Shown: piece after piece, positions 43,843-54,398 of the stretch
Position numbering within the stretch: the stretch's first letter is position 1
Layout: every line of letters begins with the position of its first letter
Source: Polynucleobacter sp. VK25
GTDB lineage: Bacteria > Pseudomonadota > Gammaproteobacteria > Burkholderiales > Burkholderiaceae
Direction: 5' to 3'
Length of the DNA stretch: 64,000 nucleotides
NCBI RefSeq assembly: GCF_018687355.1
Contig: NZ_CP061288.1
Location: 630,144-694,143, forward strand
Position numbers and translations under genes: made by a program
The notes under the pieces: generated by a model
What the model was told of the DNA's origin: nothing
Databases searched by the model: none
The model's input: the letters and a program-made list of their open reading frames with translations, nothing else

Positions 43843-44011
43843 GACTGTAACCCCCTGATCTAAAAACCCTTTCAGTAATTTCCGCCCCAAATGAGTGCAT
43901 TTAGCCTATTGGCGGTGCAGTAGATCTCAGATCCCGTCTTATAGAAGAGTAGATTGAACTTGTGCGCAGAAGTATTGGCGCCAACCTGGAATTGACTTTT
44001 GGGAGTTCATC
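43843..44011. other. structured intergenic stretch
   Basis: The 353-base gap between rlmD and the YccA gene holds here a cruciform-like set: CCGCC ... GGCGG (43880-43914, approximate) with an inner AAATG-AGTG-CATTT hairpin, and the 10-base palindrome TTGGCGCCAA (43975-43984). No tRNA or known riboswitch is recognised. It probably includes the promoter and leader of the 26-residue peptide. Confidence 0.4.
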
Positions 44012-44092
44012 ATGAAAGCCTCAGATAGTTTTGCCCTCTTATTGATTTTGATGGCACTGTCCTACGCTGTAAGTATGTTTGTAGCAGCTTAA
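44012..44092 (+). CDS. 26-residue membrane peptide
   Basis: GGGAG (44001-44005) is six bases before ATG. Nearly the whole product is one hydrophobic helix (FALLLILMALSYAVSMFV) after a short polar start. It is convergent with the YccA gene. The make-up matches small single-helix membrane proteins; no family is recognised. Confidence 0.5.
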   Translation: MKASDSFALLLILMALSYAVSMFVAA

Positions 44093-44125
44093 TTAATTAG
44101 CTAAACAAGCAGACTCAATTGCGGC

Positions 44126-44151
44126 ATTTAAAAAGGCGCCCGCAGGCGCCT
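44126..44151 (-). terminator. rho-independent terminator of the YccA gene
   Basis: AGGCGCC (44134-44140) and GGCGCCT (44145-44151) with loop CGCA; on the minus strand the stem is followed by TTTTTAAAT. It may also stop the small-peptide transcript from the other side. Confidence 0.8.
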
Positions 44152-44195
44152 GATGAGAACAACACACTAAATATCTTGGTGTGTATTAGCTCCCC

Positions 44196-44897
44196 TTAAT
44201 CTCGATTACCGCCAACAATCCCCAATAGTGCGAGCAAGTTGGTGAAGACGTTATATACATCTAGGTAGATAGCCAAAGTAGCCATGATGTAGTTGGTCTC
44301 GCCGCCATTGATAACGCGTTGCACGTCCACCAAGATGAAGGCTGAAAAGATTGCGATAGCCAATACCATCACGGTCAACATCAAAGCAGGTAGCTGTAAC
44401 CAGATGTTTGCCAATGAAGCAACAATCAAGAGCAACACGCCAACCATTAGCCATTTGCCCATGCCAGCAAAGTCACTCTTGCTTACAGTCGCAATGGTTG
44501 CCATGGTGGCGAATATTGCGGCTGTGCCGCCGAAGGACAACATGATCAGGGTAGCGCCATTGCTGTAGCTATTTAATGTGAAGCCAATTAAGCGGGACAT
44601 CATGATGCCCATGAAGAAGGTAAAGCCCAGGAGCAGTAGTACGCCAACGCCGGTATCTTTATTCTTCTCGATTGCCCAGAAGAAACCAAAGGCAACAGCC
44701 ATAAACACCATGAAGCCAATGAATGGACTGCCGGAGAATAGGTCTAAGCCCATTGCAACTCCGAGCCACGCGCCAATCACAGTTGGCACCATGGAAAGCG
44801 CCAAGAGAGCGTAAGTGTTGCGGAGTACGCGGTTACGTACCTGGATGGTGCTAATTGAGCCGGTTTGGCCAAAGCCGTAAGAGTTCAGATCACTCAT
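44196..44897 (-). CDS. Bax inhibitor-1/YccA family membrane protein
   Basis: About 233 residues with seven hydrophobic segments and the family's C-terminal region (LDVYNVFTNLLALLGI). The ATG at 44897 has AAGGAG upstream; an in-frame ATG at 44981 gives an unlikely 28-residue extension. E. coli YccA protects SecY from FtsH, and HflK/HflC, present here, modulate FtsH, so the functions may meet. Other BI-1 proteins leak calcium. Confidence 0.9.
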   Translation of the reverse strand: MSDLNSYGFGQTGSISTIQVRNRVLRNTYALLALSMVPTVIGAWLGVAMGLDLFSGSPFIGFMVFMAVAFGFFWAIEKNKDTGVGVLLLLGFTFFMGIMMSRLIGFTLNSYSNGATLIMLSFGGTAAIFATMATIATVSKSDFAGMGKWLMVGVLLLIVASLANIWLQLPALMLTVMVLAIAIFSAFILVDVQRVINGGETNYIMATLAIYLDVYNVFTNLLALLGIVGGNRD

Positions 44898-44959
44898 ATT
44901 GACTCCTTCTTTTTCATTGTTATTACAAGAGCCCATAAAGGGCTGTTGAGAGTAAGTAT

Positions 44960-45056
44960 AGACAAAATGCCCTAATTTCAAGCCCCCTTAGAAAAGACCT
45001 ACAAATTGAAGGCTTATGCCCTGTAAATTCAAGGGCTTAGCCCTACAGACATAGGG
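44960..45056. repeat. imperfect repeats with competing hairpins
   Basis: Two related 23-base blocks (TGCCCTAATTTCAAG..., about 44968; TGCCCTGTAAATTCAAGGGC, about 45017) occur in the divergent gap between yccA and ndk. AGGGC (45031-45035) can pair either with GCCCT before it or GCCCT after it, and CTGTA/TACAG brackets the second hairpin. Confidence 0.5.
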
Positions 45057-45076
45057 GTAAATACGGTCAAGCAATG

Positions 45077-45082
45077 TATAAT
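45077..45082 (+). promoter_or_regulatory. -10 element upstream of ndk
   Basis: Perfect TATAAT 75 bases before ndk, preceded by TG. No strong -35 is seen at the right distance. A GCTGG/CCAGC inverted repeat lies in the leader (45095-45125, approximate). Confidence 0.5.
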
Positions 45083-45156
45083 TCGGGGGTCGCTGGAGTA
45101 GGGTGGTTAATTAGCCTTCCCCAGCAAATACCTTGAAATCACTATTGGAGTCTTGA

Positions 45157-45582
45157 ATGGCAATTGAACGCACCCTTTCTATTATCAAACCTGATGCTGT
45201 CGCTAAAAACGTCATCGGCAAAATCTATGACCGTTTTGAATCTGCTGGTTTGAAAATTATTGCTTCCAGAATGGCGCATTTGTCACAGAATGAAGCTGAG
45301 CAGTTCTATGGCGTTCATAAAGATCGCCCTTTCTTTAAAGACTTGGTGAGCTTCATGATCTCTGGTCCTGTAATGATTCAGGTATTGCAAGGCGAAGGTG
45401 CTATCGCTAAGAATCGTGATCTGATGGGCGCTACTGATCCTAAGAAGGCAGAAAAAGGCACTATCCGTGCTGACTTCGCTGACAGCATCGATGCAAACGC
45501 TGTTCACGGTTCTGACGCTCCTGAAACAGCTGCTGTGGAAGTTGCATTCTTCTTCCCTGGCATGAATGTTTTCAATCGTTAA
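45157..45582 (+). CDS. ndk: nucleoside diphosphate kinase
   Basis: 141 residues, the standard bacterial length. The active-site His lies in [25 protein letters not shown] opens the protein and IRADFADSI is conserved. It balances NTP pools. GGAG lies before ATG. rlmN follows after 46 bases. Confidence 0.96.
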   Translation: MAIERTLSIIKPDAVAKNVIGKIYDRFESAGLKIIASRMAHLSQNEAEQFYGVHKDRPFFKDLVSFMISGPVMIQVLQGEGAIAKNRDLMGATDPKKAEKGTIRADFADSIDANAVHGSDAPETAAVEVAFFFPGMNVFNR

Positions 45583-45628
45583 TCGACGATTGCTAACGAA
45601 TAACCTATTTAATATATAAGTAGGCGCA

Positions 45629-46837
45629 TTGACCTCCCCGCGCGTAAATCTCTTAGATTTTGACGCTGACCAAATGGCAGCGTATGTCGCGGGGTTGAAT
45701 GAAAAGCCCTTTAGGGCAAAGCAACTCATGCAGTGGATACATCAGCGTGGCGTATCAGACATTAATGACATGAGTGATTTAGCAAAAAGCTTTAGAGCGA
45801 CTTTGCTAGATAAAGCGGAAGTACTTTCTCTCCCGGTTATTAAAGATGAGCACGCCGCAGACGGCACCCGTAAATGGTTGCTGGACGTTGGTGCTGGCAA
45901 TGCAGTGGAGTCCGTATTTATTCCAGAGGATGATAGGGGTACTTTGTGTATCTCCTCTCAGGCAGGCTGTGCGGTCAACTGCCGCTTTTGTTCTACTGGG
46001 CACCAAGGCTTCTCACGCAATCTCACTTCTGGTGAAATCATCGGACAACTTTGGTTTGCTGAGCATCTGTTGCGCAATGATCCTGAAGCGATTCGCCGCA
46101 TTGAAAAGTTTCCAACTCCAGGTTGGGAGCACACTGGTCGTGTGATTTCAAATGTGGTGATGATGGGTATGGGCGAACCATTGCTCAATTACGACAACGT
46201 AGTATCTGCATTGCGCTTAATGCTCGACGATAGGGCCTACGGTTTATCGCGTCGTCGCGTTACAGTTTCAACATCCGGTGTAGTGCCGATGATTGATCGC
46301 CTTGCACAAGATTGTCCGGTAGCACTAGCGGTGTCCTTGCATGCACCGAACGATGCATTACGTGACCAACTAGTGCCACTCAACCAAAAATATCCTTTGC
46401 GTGAATTGCTTGATGCTTGTGAGCGTTACTTGCCATTTGCACCGAGAGATTTCTTGACCTTTGAATATTGCATGCTCGATGGCGTGAATGATTCGGATAT
46501 TCAGGCTAAAGAGTTGGTGCGTTTACTCAGAAACATTAAGTGCAAGATCAATCTCATTCCGTTTAATCCATTCCCAGAATCTGGCCTCAAGCGCTCATCA
46601 GCGCAGCGTGTAAATGCTTTCGCTGGCATCCTGTTAGATGCGGGTATGGTTGCCACAGTTCGTAAGACTCGCGGGGATGATATCGCTGCTGCCTGTGGTC
46701 AATTGGCGGGAGATGTAGTCGATCGCACTAGAGTTCGTGAACGTGATGTCCATAGCGCCGAGATCGAAATCGAAGAAGTGGAATCCGATGAGCAGTCAAA
46801 TGAGTACCCCATTGAGTGGCTCAAGAAATTAAACTAA
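45629..46837 (+). CDS. rlmN: 23S rRNA/tRNA adenine-C2 methyltransferase RlmN
   Basis: 402 residues. Radical-SAM cluster cysteines are in [11 protein letters not shown] (CX3CX2C), with [19 protein letters not shown] and the second catalytic Cys in [13 protein letters not shown]. It methylates A2503 of 23S rRNA and A37 of some tRNAs. TTG 45629 is the only fitting start. The C-terminal acidic tail ([12 protein letters not shown]) is longer than in E. coli. Confidence 0.94.
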   Translation: MTSPRVNLLDFDADQMAAYVAGLNEKPFRAKQLMQWIHQRGVSDINDMSDLAKSFRATLLDKAEVLSLPVIKDEHAADGTRKWLLDVGAGNAVESVFIPEDDRGTLCISSQAGCAVNCRFCSTGHQGFSRNLTSGEIIGQLWFAEHLLRNDPEAIRRIEKFPTPGWEHTGRVISNVVMMGMGEPLLNYDNVVSALRLMLDDRAYGLSRRRVTVSTSGVVPMIDRLAQDCPVALAVSLHAPNDALRDQLVPLNQKYPLRELLDACERYLPFAPRDFLTFEYCMLDGVNDSDIQAKELVRLLRNIKCKINLIPFNPFPESGLKRSSAQRVNAFAGILLDAGMVATVRKTRGDDIAAACGQLAGDVVDRTRVRERDVHSAEIEIEEVESDEQSNEYPIEWLKKLN

Positions 46838-46859
46838 AGATTAGATCCTGATTATTCCA

Positions 46860-48137
46860 ATGAGCTCTAATAATTCTTTGCCACCGTTACCGAATTTACC
46901 TTTGGGTCCTTCACCTAAGCGAGCAACCCGTCAAGCAACTGTTGCTTGGAAAACGAACATCATTACTGTCGGCGGAGATGCGCCCGTTCGTGTGCAGTCC
47001 ATGACTAATACGGACACAGCGGATGCTTTGGGTACTGCGATTCAAGTAAAAGAATTGGCACGTGCTGGTTCGGAGATGGTGCGTATCACCGTGAATACGC
47101 CAGAGGCAGCCGCTGCCGTTCCTTATATTCGCGAGCAGCTAGATAAGATGGATGTCTTAGTGCCTTTGATTGGCGACTTCCATTACAACGGTCATACTTT
47201 GTTGAATGATTTTCCTGAGTGCGCTAAAGCACTCTCGAAGTATCGTATCAACCCAGGCAATGTGGGTAAGGGCGCTAAGCGCGATCCACAGTTTGCACAA
47301 ATGATTGAAGCCGCTTGTAAATATGACAAGCCCATTCGGATTGGCGTGAACTGGGGAAGTTTGGACCAAGAGCTCTTGGCTTCCATTATGGATAGTAATG
47401 CAGCGTTAGCTACTCCAAAGACCGCGCAAGAGGTGATGATTGAAGCTTTGATTCAGTCGGCATTGCAGTCCGCAGAAAAAGCAGTTGAGTTGGGAATGAA
47501 TCCAGATCAAATTTTGCTTTCATGCAAGGTTAGCAATGTTCAGGATTTAGTGGCTGTGTATCGTGATCTCTCGCGTCGCTCAGACTACCCATTGCACCTA
47601 GGATTAACAGAGGCAGGTATGGGTAGCAAAGGTATCGTGTCGTCAACAGCGGCGATGGGTATTTTGTTGCAAGAGGGCATCGGTGACACGATCCGCGTTT
47701 CTTTGACGCCTGATCCAGGTGCTCCTCGCGAAAACGAAGTCATCGTCGCTCAAGAGATTTTGCAAACCATGGGTCTACGCAACTTCACACCAATGGTGAT
47801 TGCATGCCCTGGTTGCGGCAGAACGACCAGCACCACCTTCCAAGAGTTGGCAGCGAATATCCAGTCCTACTTACGTCAGCAAATGCCGGTATGGAAGAAA
47901 ACCCATCCTGGCGTAGAGAATATGAACGTTGCAGTGATGGGTTGTATTGTGAATGGTCCGGGCGAGAGCAAACATGCCAATATTGGTATTTCATTGCCGG
48001 GAACAGGTGAAACCCCAGCCGCGCCAGTATTTGTAGACGGAGTGAAGGTAAAAACACTGCGTGGTGAGAGAATTGCGGAAGAGTTTCAGGTGATCGTTGA
48101 CGAGTATGTCAAACAAAATTACGCATCTAAAGTTTAA
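46860..48137 (+). CDS. ispG: 4-hydroxy-3-methylbut-2-enyl diphosphate synthase
   Basis: 425 residues. The 4Fe-4S cysteines are in [17 protein letters not shown] and [32 protein letters not shown] near the N-terminus is a family signature. It makes HMBPP in the MEP isoprenoid pathway. It follows rlmN by 22 bases; rodZ and pilF, which often separate them, are missing here. hisS follows. Confidence 0.95.
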   Translation: MSSNNSLPPLPNLPLGPSPKRATRQATVAWKTNIITVGGDAPVRVQSMTNTDTADALGTAIQVKELARAGSEMVRITVNTPEAAAAVPYIREQLDKMDVLVPLIGDFHYNGHTLLNDFPECAKALSKYRINPGNVGKGAKRDPQFAQMIEAACKYDKPIRIGVNWGSLDQELLASIMDSNAALATPKTAQEVMIEALIQSALQSAEKAVELGMNPDQILLSCKVSNVQDLVAVYRDLSRRSDYPLHLGLTEAGMGSKGIVSSTAAMGILLQEGIGDTIRVSLTPDPGAPRENEVIVAQEILQTMGLRNFTPMVIACPGCGRTTSTTFQELAANIQSYLRQQMPVWKKTHPGVENMNVAVMGCIVNGPGESKHANIGISLPGTGETPAAPVFVDGVKVKTLRGERIAEEFQVIVDEYVKQNYASKV

Positions 48138-48164
48138 ATAGATCTAAGCAAAACAATAATAAAA

Positions 48165-49496
48165 ATGACTGACCAAAGTAAAGACCCTAAAGCGCAAACC
48201 AAAGTCCAGAAGATTAATGGCGTGCGCGGTATGAATGATTTGCTGCCAGCCGATGCTGCGCAGTGGGCGCATCTTGAGCATGTCTTGCGCGATCTCACGC
48301 GTGCCTATGGATATGAGTTTTTGAGAACGCCTATTGTTGAGGCAACAGCAGTATTCCAGCGCGGTATCGGTGAAGTGACCGACATCGTCGAAAAAGAAAT
48401 GTATTCCTTTGAAGATCGCTTGAATGGTGAGCAACTGACTTTGCGTCCTGAGGGGACTGCTGCGTTAGTGCGCTCCGTGATTGAAAATAATTTAATTTAT
48501 GAAGGCCCAAGGCGCCTTTGGTATACCGGACCCATGTTCCGTCACGAGCGCCCACAGCGTGGCCGCTATCGCCAGTTCCATCAGTTTGGCATTGAAGCTT
48601 TAGGTTTTGCTGGTCCTGATATTGATGCTGAAATCATTCTCATGGGTCAACGCCTTTGGGATGAGCTTGGCTTGAGGGGCGTGCGCCTGGAAATCAACTC
48701 TCTAGGTCAAGCGCCTGAGCGTGCAGAGCATCGCGCTGCTTTAGTAACTTACTTTGAGAAGAATCAATCTCAGCTGGACGAAGACTCACAGCGTCGCTTA
48801 TTAACAAATCCTCTGCGTATCTTGGATTCTAAAAATCCAGAGATGCAGGTCTTGATTGAAGGTGCGCCAAAGTTATTGGATTTCTTGGGCGAAGAATCGC
48901 TCAAGCATTTCAATGCCGTGCAAGCCCTGCTCAAAGCAAACAATATCCCTTGCAAAATCAATCCACGTTTAGTGCGTGGTTTGGATTACTACAACCTCAC
49001 AGTGTTTGAGTGGGTGACGGATGAGCTAGGCGCTCAAGGTACGATTGCTGGTGGCGGACGTTATGACCCATTGATCGAGCGCATGGGCGGTAAAGCTGCA
49101 CCGGCTTGTGGTTGGGCAATGGGTATGGAGCGTGTGCTTGAATTAATGAAGGTTTCTGGATCTTTGCCTGAAGCTCAGGCTCAATGCGATATTTTTGTAT
49201 TGCATCAAGGCGGTGAGACTTTGACAGCTGCCATGATTATTGCTGAGCGCCTACGCAGTGCTGGCATTGATACGATTCTTTTCTGCCCGCCAGATGGCCA
49301 ATCTGCCAGCTTTAAGTCCCAGATGAAGAAGGCCGATAGTAGTGGCGCTGCCTTTGCGGTCATTATTGGCCCAGATGAATTGGCTAAGAACGAGGCGCAA
49401 CTCAAGGATTTACGTGGCACAGGTGAGCAAAAGTCAGTCTCCCTGGATGATGTCCTAGGGGCAGCAATTGATGCCTTAGTCGGCGCCTCCGAATAG
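48165..49496 (+). CDS. hisS: histidyl-tRNA synthetase
   Basis: 443 residues, class II. Motif 2 is [18 protein letters not shown], histidine-binding [13 protein letters not shown] and motif 3 [13 protein letters not shown], followed by the anticodon-binding domain. [12 protein letters not shown] is present. It lies 27 bases after ispG. hisZ at 56801 is a related, non-synthetase copy. Confidence 0.96.
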   Translation: MTDQSKDPKAQTKVQKINGVRGMNDLLPADAAQWAHLEHVLRDLTRAYGYEFLRTPIVEATAVFQRGIGEVTDIVEKEMYSFEDRLNGEQLTLRPEGTAALVRSVIENNLIYEGPRRLWYTGPMFRHERPQRGRYRQFHQFGIEALGFAGPDIDAEIILMGQRLWDELGLRGVRLEINSLGQAPERAEHRAALVTYFEKNQSQLDEDSQRRLLTNPLRILDSKNPEMQVLIEGAPKLLDFLGEESLKHFNAVQALLKANNIPCKINPRLVRGLDYYNLTVFEWVTDELGAQGTIAGGGRYDPLIERMGGKAAPACGWAMGMERVLELMKVSGSLPEAQAQCDIFVLHQGGETLTAAMIIAERLRSAGIDTILFCPPDGQSASFKSQMKKADSSGAAFAVIIGPDELAKNEAQLKDLRGTGEQKSVSLDDVLGAAIDALVGASE

Positions 49497-49544
49497 AATT
49501 AACTAAATTACCTATTAATTACCCATTAGTGAGCTTGGATTGAC

Positions 49545-50204
49545 ATGCCTTTAGATCTAGAAGAACAAGAACAATTAGACCAATTCAAAGCGTTTTGGCA
49601 AAAGTACCGCAACCTGATTACTGGAGTAGTAACTGCTGCGCTATTTGCTTATGCCGCATACAGTGGATATCAATGGTGGCGCAACAGCCAAGCGCTTGAG
49701 GCTTCTAAGTTATATGAAACGATGGTGGGCGCCATCGCTAAGGGTGACAAAGATCAGACCTTGCGCGCAACCGACGATTTACAAAAGGATTTTGGACGCA
49801 CACCTTATGCGGCAATGTCAAGTTTGATAGCGGCACGTATCGCATCTGATGCAGGCGATAGCGCAAAGGCCTTAGATTATTTGCGTTGGGCTGCAAAGAA
49901 TGCATCAAATGATGGTTATCTTGCATTGGCGAAATTACGCTTAGTGACTCAACTGATTGAGCAGGGTGGCGAGAAGGATTTTGCTGAGGCTGATCAAATT
50001 TTGAAAGAGAAGCCAGTTGCTGGCTTTGAATCCTTATGGCTAGAGCGTCGTGGCGATTGGTATTTGGCTCAAAAGAAAAATGCTGAAGCTAAAGTAAGCT
50101 ATCAAGATGCATGGAAAAAATTAGATCAAGCTAAAGAATTTCCTGAGGAGGCACGTCGCCTTTTGAAGGTTAAATTGGATGCTGTTGGAGGAGTTGCTCA
50201 GTGA
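49545..50204 (+). CDS. YfgM-like tetratricopeptide membrane protein
   Basis: 219 residues. One transmembrane helix (LITGVVTAALFAYAAYSGY, about 25-43) and a periplasmic TPR-like domain (DALRWAAKNASNDGYLALAKLRLV-type repeats). YfgM works with PpiD at the SecYEG exit. It lies between hisS and bamB, as in E. coli, and its TGA overlaps the bamB start. Confidence 0.88.
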   Translation: MPLDLEEQEQLDQFKAFWQKYRNLITGVVTAALFAYAAYSGYQWWRNSQALEASKLYETMVGAIAKGDKDQTLRATDDLQKDFGRTPYAAMSSLIAARIASDAGDSAKALDYLRWAAKNASNDGYLALAKLRLVTQLIEQGGEKDFAEADQILKEKPVAGFESLWLERRGDWYLAQKKNAEAKVSYQDAWKKLDQAKEFPEEARRLLKVKLDAVGGVAQ

Positions 50205-51361
50205 TGATTAAAGGAACGCAGCGTTTGCCAATACGGATGGGCGCTGCCCTGGTATTGGGTGCTTTGGCAATTACTTTAGTTGCTTGCGGCGGCAGTTCCA
50301 AAGTGAGGAAGCCTGCTGAATTAGCCGCAGTCACAAATAAATTTGATTTGCAGCCCGTATGGTCAACTAGCATCGGCTCCTCCGAACCCTTTAATTTTCA
50401 TCCGGTTGTTGCTGGCGATGCGGTGTATGTAGCCTCTCATCGTGGAAATCTAGCTAGGATTGATTTGGCATCCGGCAATAAAACATGGGAAGTTTCTGTA
50501 CCAGAGCGCTTATCAGTAGGGCCTGGCTCTGATGGCCGCACTACTGTGGCTGTATCGACTAAGGGTATGGTTTATGCATATGACGACACTGGCAAGCCAT
50601 TATGGAATGTCAGCGTTGGCAGTGAAGTATTAAGTGAGCCGGTAGTTGCTGGTGGAGTGGTGGTCGTGCGAGCTCTTGATAATCGTTTTATTGGACTGGA
50701 CGTACAAACGGGTACACGTAAGTGGACTTATCAGCGCCAGCAGTCTGCCTTGTCTTTGCGGGTTGGTTACGGCATGTTGCCCATCAACAATGAGGTGATT
50801 GTTACGGGTTTTGCAGGCGGCCGTTTTGGCATGATTGCGATTGCTAATGGTGGTCTCGTATGGGAGACGCCAGTGTCCTTTCCTAAAGGATTTTCGGAAA
50901 TTGAGCGCTTGAATGACGTTACTGCCAAACCAAGTATGGAGGGAGACATTCTCTGTGCGGTTTCTTATCAAGGGCGCATTGGTTGTGGTCAAGCCCGCAC
51001 TGGCAATCTCTTGTGGTTCAAAGACTATTCGAGCTATACCGGCACATCACAGGGTGTAGATATGGTTTTTTCGGCAAACGATAAATCTTATGTCACAGCA
51101 TTTGCAACCAAAGATGGCACACAAGTTTGGGAAAACACGCAACTGACATTTCGTGATGTAGGTGAGTCACTCGCAGTTGGTAAAGTTTTATTAATGGGTG
51201 ATGCTCAAGGCTATATCCATGCATTTTCACAGGCGAATGGCGAGATGCTTGCGCGTATTCGTCATGACAGTAGTCCAATCTCGGCTGCCCCGATTGCGGT
51301 AGGCGGCCTCATCTTGGTTCAATCTCAAGGTGGAAAAATAGCGGCGTACAGTCCAAAATGA
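50201..51361 (+). CDS. bamB: outer-membrane assembly lipoprotein BamB
   Basis: 386 residues. Lipobox ([10 protein letters not shown]) and a beta-propeller of PQQ-like repeats ([35 protein letters not shown]). It is a BAM complex lipoprotein that helps insert beta-barrel proteins such as the porin at 31789. GGAGGAG (50187-50193) is seven bases before GTG 50201 and ten before ATG 50204. Its TGA overlaps the der start. Confidence 0.92.
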   Translation: MMIKGTQRLPIRMGAALVLGALAITLVACGGSSKVRKPAELAAVTNKFDLQPVWSTSIGSSEPFNFHPVVAGDAVYVASHRGNLARIDLASGNKTWEVSVPERLSVGPGSDGRTTVAVSTKGMVYAYDDTGKPLWNVSVGSEVLSEPVVAGGVVVVRALDNRFIGLDVQTGTRKWTYQRQQSALSLRVGYGMLPINNEVIVTGFAGGRFGMIAIANGGLVWETPVSFPKGFSEIERLNDVTAKPSMEGDILCAVSYQGRIGCGQARTGNLLWFKDYSSYTGTSQGVDMVFSANDKSYVTAFATKDGTQVWENTQLTFRDVGESLAVGKVLLMGDAQGYIHAFSQANGEMLARIRHDSSPISAAPIAVGGLILVQSQGGKIAAYSPK

Positions 51362-52722
51362 ATCCAGTCATCACTATCGTCGGCCGCCCCAATGTAGGGA
51401 AGTCGACACTCTTTAATCGCTTAACGCGTTCACGTGATGCTTTAGTTGCAGATTTTTCCGGCCTAACGAGAGACCGACACTATGGCAAAGGCCGTATTGG
51501 CGAGCGCGCCTTTATTTGCGTGGACACTGGTGGTTTTGAGCCGGTAGCCAAGACTGGCATCGTTGCCGAAATGGCAAAGCAAACTAAGCAAGCCGTTGCC
51601 GAGTCAGATATTGTCATTTTCTTGGTGGACGGCCGTTTAGGTATGGCGCCGCAAGATCGAGTGATTGCTGATTTCTTACGCAAGACTGGTCGACCAGTCA
51701 TTCTGGCAGTAAATAAAACTGAAGGTATGCAGGCTGGTGTTGTCACTGCCGACTTTCATGAACTTGGCTTAGGTGAGCCATTCCCAATTTCTTCGGCTCA
51801 CGGCGATGGTGTTCGTGGCCTGATTGATGATGCGCTAGATTCACTCGGTATTGCAGAACCAGATGAAGAGGAGTTGGCAAACGATCCAAATCGCCCAATG
51901 AAAATTGCGGTAGTGGGTCGTCCAAACGTGGGTAAATCAACATTGATCAATAAGTTGATCGGTGAAGAGCGTGTCATTGCCTTTGACATGCCAGGCACAA
52001 CACGCGATGCGATTGAAGTGCCATTTGAGCGTAACGGCAAACCTTACATCTTGGTAGACACCGCAGGTTTACGTCGCCGTGGAAAAGTATTTGAAGCGAT
52101 TGAGAAGTTCTCCGTAGTTAAAACTTTGCAAGCGATTGCGGACTGTAATGTGGTCATCTTGATGTTGGATGCACAACAAGATATTTCGGAGCAAGATGCC
52201 CATATCGCTGGATTTATCGTTGAGGCTGGCCGCGCACTAGTGGTTGCAGTGAACAAGTGGGACGGCTTGGATTCGTATGTAAAAGAACGTGCGCGTTTAG
52301 AGATTGCCCAAAAGCTTCGCTTTCTGGATTTTGCAAACGTGCATCCGATCTCTGCTAAAAAGGGTACAGGCCTTAAGGATCTCTTTAAGGATGTGGATGC
52401 AGCTTATGCCGCAGCGATGGCAAAGCTCCCAACCCCTCGTTTAACTCGTATCTTGCAAGAGGCGATCGAGCATCAACAGCCAAAACGCGTTGGTATGGGT
52501 CGTCCAAAATTACGTTATGCACACCAAGGGGGCATGAACCCCCCAATTGTGGTCATTCATGGCACATCCTTAAGTGGAGTGACGGATAGCTACAAGCGAT
52601 ACTTAGAGGGTCGCTTTAGGGATGTCTTTAAGTTGCGCGGAACGCCTTTGCGTATTCAGATGAATACGGCTAAAAACCCCTATGTGGATGACGATAAGGG
52701 TAAAAAAGGCAAAAAGCGTTAA
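51358..52722 (+). CDS. der: ribosome-associated GTPase Der (EngA)
   Basis: 454 residues. Two GTPase domains in tandem: [14 protein letters not shown] near residue 10 and [14 protein letters not shown] near residue 190, with DTGG and DTAGLRR G3 motifs and NKTE/NKWD G4 motifs; the C-terminal KH-like domain follows and a lysine-rich tail ends the protein. Essential for 50S assembly. Confidence 0.96.
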   Translation: MNPVITIVGRPNVGKSTLFNRLTRSRDALVADFSGLTRDRHYGKGRIGERAFICVDTGGFEPVAKTGIVAEMAKQTKQAVAESDIVIFLVDGRLGMAPQDRVIADFLRKTGRPVILAVNKTEGMQAGVVTADFHELGLGEPFPISSAHGDGVRGLIDDALDSLGIAEPDEEELANDPNRPMKIAVVGRPNVGKSTLINKLIGEERVIAFDMPGTTRDAIEVPFERNGKPYILVDTAGLRRRGKVFEAIEKFSVVKTLQAIADCNVVILMLDAQQDISEQDAHIAGFIVEAGRALVVAVNKWDGLDSYVKERARLEIAQKLRFLDFANVHPISAKKGTGLKDLFKDVDAAYAAAMAKLPTPRLTRILQEAIEHQQPKRVGMGRPKLRYAHQGGMNPPIVVIHGTSLSGVTDSYKRYLEGRFRDVFKLRGTPLRIQMNTAKNPYVDDDKGKKGKKR

Positions 52723-52755
52723 TTTGGGCTAAGCTTTTCATTCTGCTGTCGAAAT

Positions 52756-52782
52756 GGGCTTGATTTTTTCGAAAATCAGCCC
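52756..52782. other. hairpin between der and hfq
   Basis: GGGC-T-TGATTTT pairs with AAAATCA-GCCC around a TTCG loop, with one bulged T (52756-52782). The TTCG tetraloop is stabilising. There is no T-run after it, so it may be an attenuator, processing site or factor-aided stop. Confidence 0.55.
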
Positions 52783-52912
52783 AATATAGAGGGCTTAATG
52801 AATTGTTTTTTCCGGCGGTGTGTATTCAGTAATGCGTAGTAAAAATGATATTTAATAAAAAAAGCAAGACTCCCAAAAAAAGTAATTCAGCAAAAAATAA
52901 TTAAGGAGCAGT

Positions 52913-53164
52913 ATGAGTAACAGTAACCCCAACAAAATTCAATTACTTCAGGATCCATTCCTCAATGCTTTACGCAAAGAGCATGTTCCTGTTTCGATCT
53001 ATCTCGTCAACGGTATTAAGTTGCAAGGCAATATTGAATCCTTTGATCAGTATGTTGTGCTCTTGCGCAATACCGTAACGCAGATGGTTTACAAACATGC
53101 AATCTCTACGATCGTTCCTGCTCGTGCGATTGATTTCCGTTTAGAAGAAGCTAGCCCTGTATAA
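52913..53164 (+). CDS. hfq: RNA chaperone Hfq
   Basis: 83 residues, compact Hfq without a long C-terminal tail. [20 protein letters not shown] (Sm1) and [11 protein letters not shown] (Sm2, YKHA) are diagnostic. It binds sRNAs and mRNAs as a hexamer. AAGGAG precedes ATG. Its end overlaps the open frame upstream of hflX. Confidence 0.97.
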   Translation: MSNSNPNKIQLLQDPFLNALRKEHVPVSIYLVNGIKLQGNIESFDQYVVLLRNTVTQMVYKHAISTIVPARAIDFRLEEASPV

Positions 53165-53234
53165 AACCGGAGTAGATGCGGCACGCGCCGTTCTGGTTGG
53201 GGTAGATACAGGACGCGAAGATTTTGCAGATAGC

Positions 53235-54398
53235 ATGGCAGAGCTCAGCCTTTTGGCTGATAGTGCCGGCTCAATACCTGCAGCCACTGTGATTGCTCGT
53301 AAGGGCAGAACGGATCCGGCTTTATTTATCGGCTCAGGTAAGGCCAATGAGCTCAAGAGAGCGATGGAGGAGCAGGGCGCCGAGCTCGCTATTTTCAATC
53401 ATCCACTTTCACCAACGCAGCAACGAAATCTAGAGCGTCATATTGGTTTCCATGTAATGGATCGCACTGGTTTGATTTTGGATATCTTTAGTCAAAGAGC
53501 GCAAAGTCATATTGGTAAGACGCAAGTTGAGCTTGCGCAAGTGCGTTATCGCATGTCTCGCTTGGTTAGGGCTTGGAGTCACTTAGAGCGACAGCGTGGT
53601 GGTATTGGTGTGCGCGGTGGGCCTGGTGAAACGCAGATGGAGTTGGATCGCCGTATGTTGGCCACCAAGGCGAAGCGTTTAGAGAACGAGCTTGAAAAAC
53701 TGCAGCGCCAACAAAGAACCCAAAGAAGGGCTCGAAATCGCAAAGACGTATTTTCGGTTTCTTTGGTTGGTTATACCAATGCTGGTAAATCCACCTTATT
53801 TAATGCCCTAACAAAAGCAGGGACTTATGCGGCCGATCAGCTGTTTGCCACCCTAGATACCACCTCCAGAAAAGTCCATTTGGACGGGGTTGGGTCAATT
53901 GTGGTCTCTGATACGGTGGGATTTATCCGGGAATTGCCCCACCAGCTGGTAGAGGCATTTAGGGCTACTTTGGATGAAACCATCCATGCAGACCTGATTT
54001 TGCATGTTATCGATGCTTGCAGCCCTGTAGCCAGGGAGCAAAAGGCAGAAGTTGAGGCTGTTTTGGCGGAAATTGGGGCTGATGATATCCCTCGAATCGA
54101 GATCATGAATAAGATCGACCAGATGCCGCAAACCTTCACTCGAGGGGCCGTTTTAGAGCGTGACGGGCAAGGTTTTCCAAGCCAGGTTTTCCTGTCAGCC
54201 AAGACGGGCTTAGGGCTTGATTTACTCCGCTCGGCCCTGGCCGAATGCTCCCAAATGACTGATAGAATAAGGGTCGAGCACAACCGTGCCAAGAAGCAAT
54301 TGGCCCCGGATGAGTTTTTAGAACCTTTACCTGAACGACCAGAAACTTCTGAATTTAATCCGATTGCCAACCGAAGCTATTTTTCTAATGACGCGTAA
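53235..54398 (+). CDS. hflX: ribosome-rescue GTPase HflX
   Basis: 387 residues from ATG 53235. GTPase motifs: VSLVGYTNAGKSTLFNALT, DTVGFIRELP, NKID; the HflX N-domain follows LFIGSGKANELKRAM and GIGVRGGPGETQMELDRR. HflX splits stalled 70S ribosomes. The same frame is open upstream from about 53148, and 53187-53234 translate to AVLVGVDTGREDFADS, which is conserved in HflX, yet no ATG, GTG or TTG occurs there. CTG 53157 or 53193 are possible starts, so the real protein is probably 14-26 residues longer. Confidence 0.93.
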   Translation: MAELSLLADSAGSIPAATVIARKGRTDPALFIGSGKANELKRAMEEQGAELAIFNHPLSPTQQRNLERHIGFHVMDRTGLILDIFSQRAQSHIGKTQVELAQVRYRMSRLVRAWSHLERQRGGIGVRGGPGETQMELDRRMLATKAKRLENELEKLQRQQRTQRRARNRKDVFSVSLVGYTNAGKSTLFNALTKAGTYAADQLFATLDTTSRKVHLDGVGSIVVSDTVGFIRELPHQLVEAFRATLDETIHADLILHVIDACSPVAREQKAEVEAVLAEIGADDIPRIEIMNKIDQMPQTFTRGAVLERDGQGFPSQVFLSAKTGLGLDLLRSALAECSQMTDRIRVEHNRAKKQLAPDEFLEPLPERPETSEFNPIANRSYFSNDA

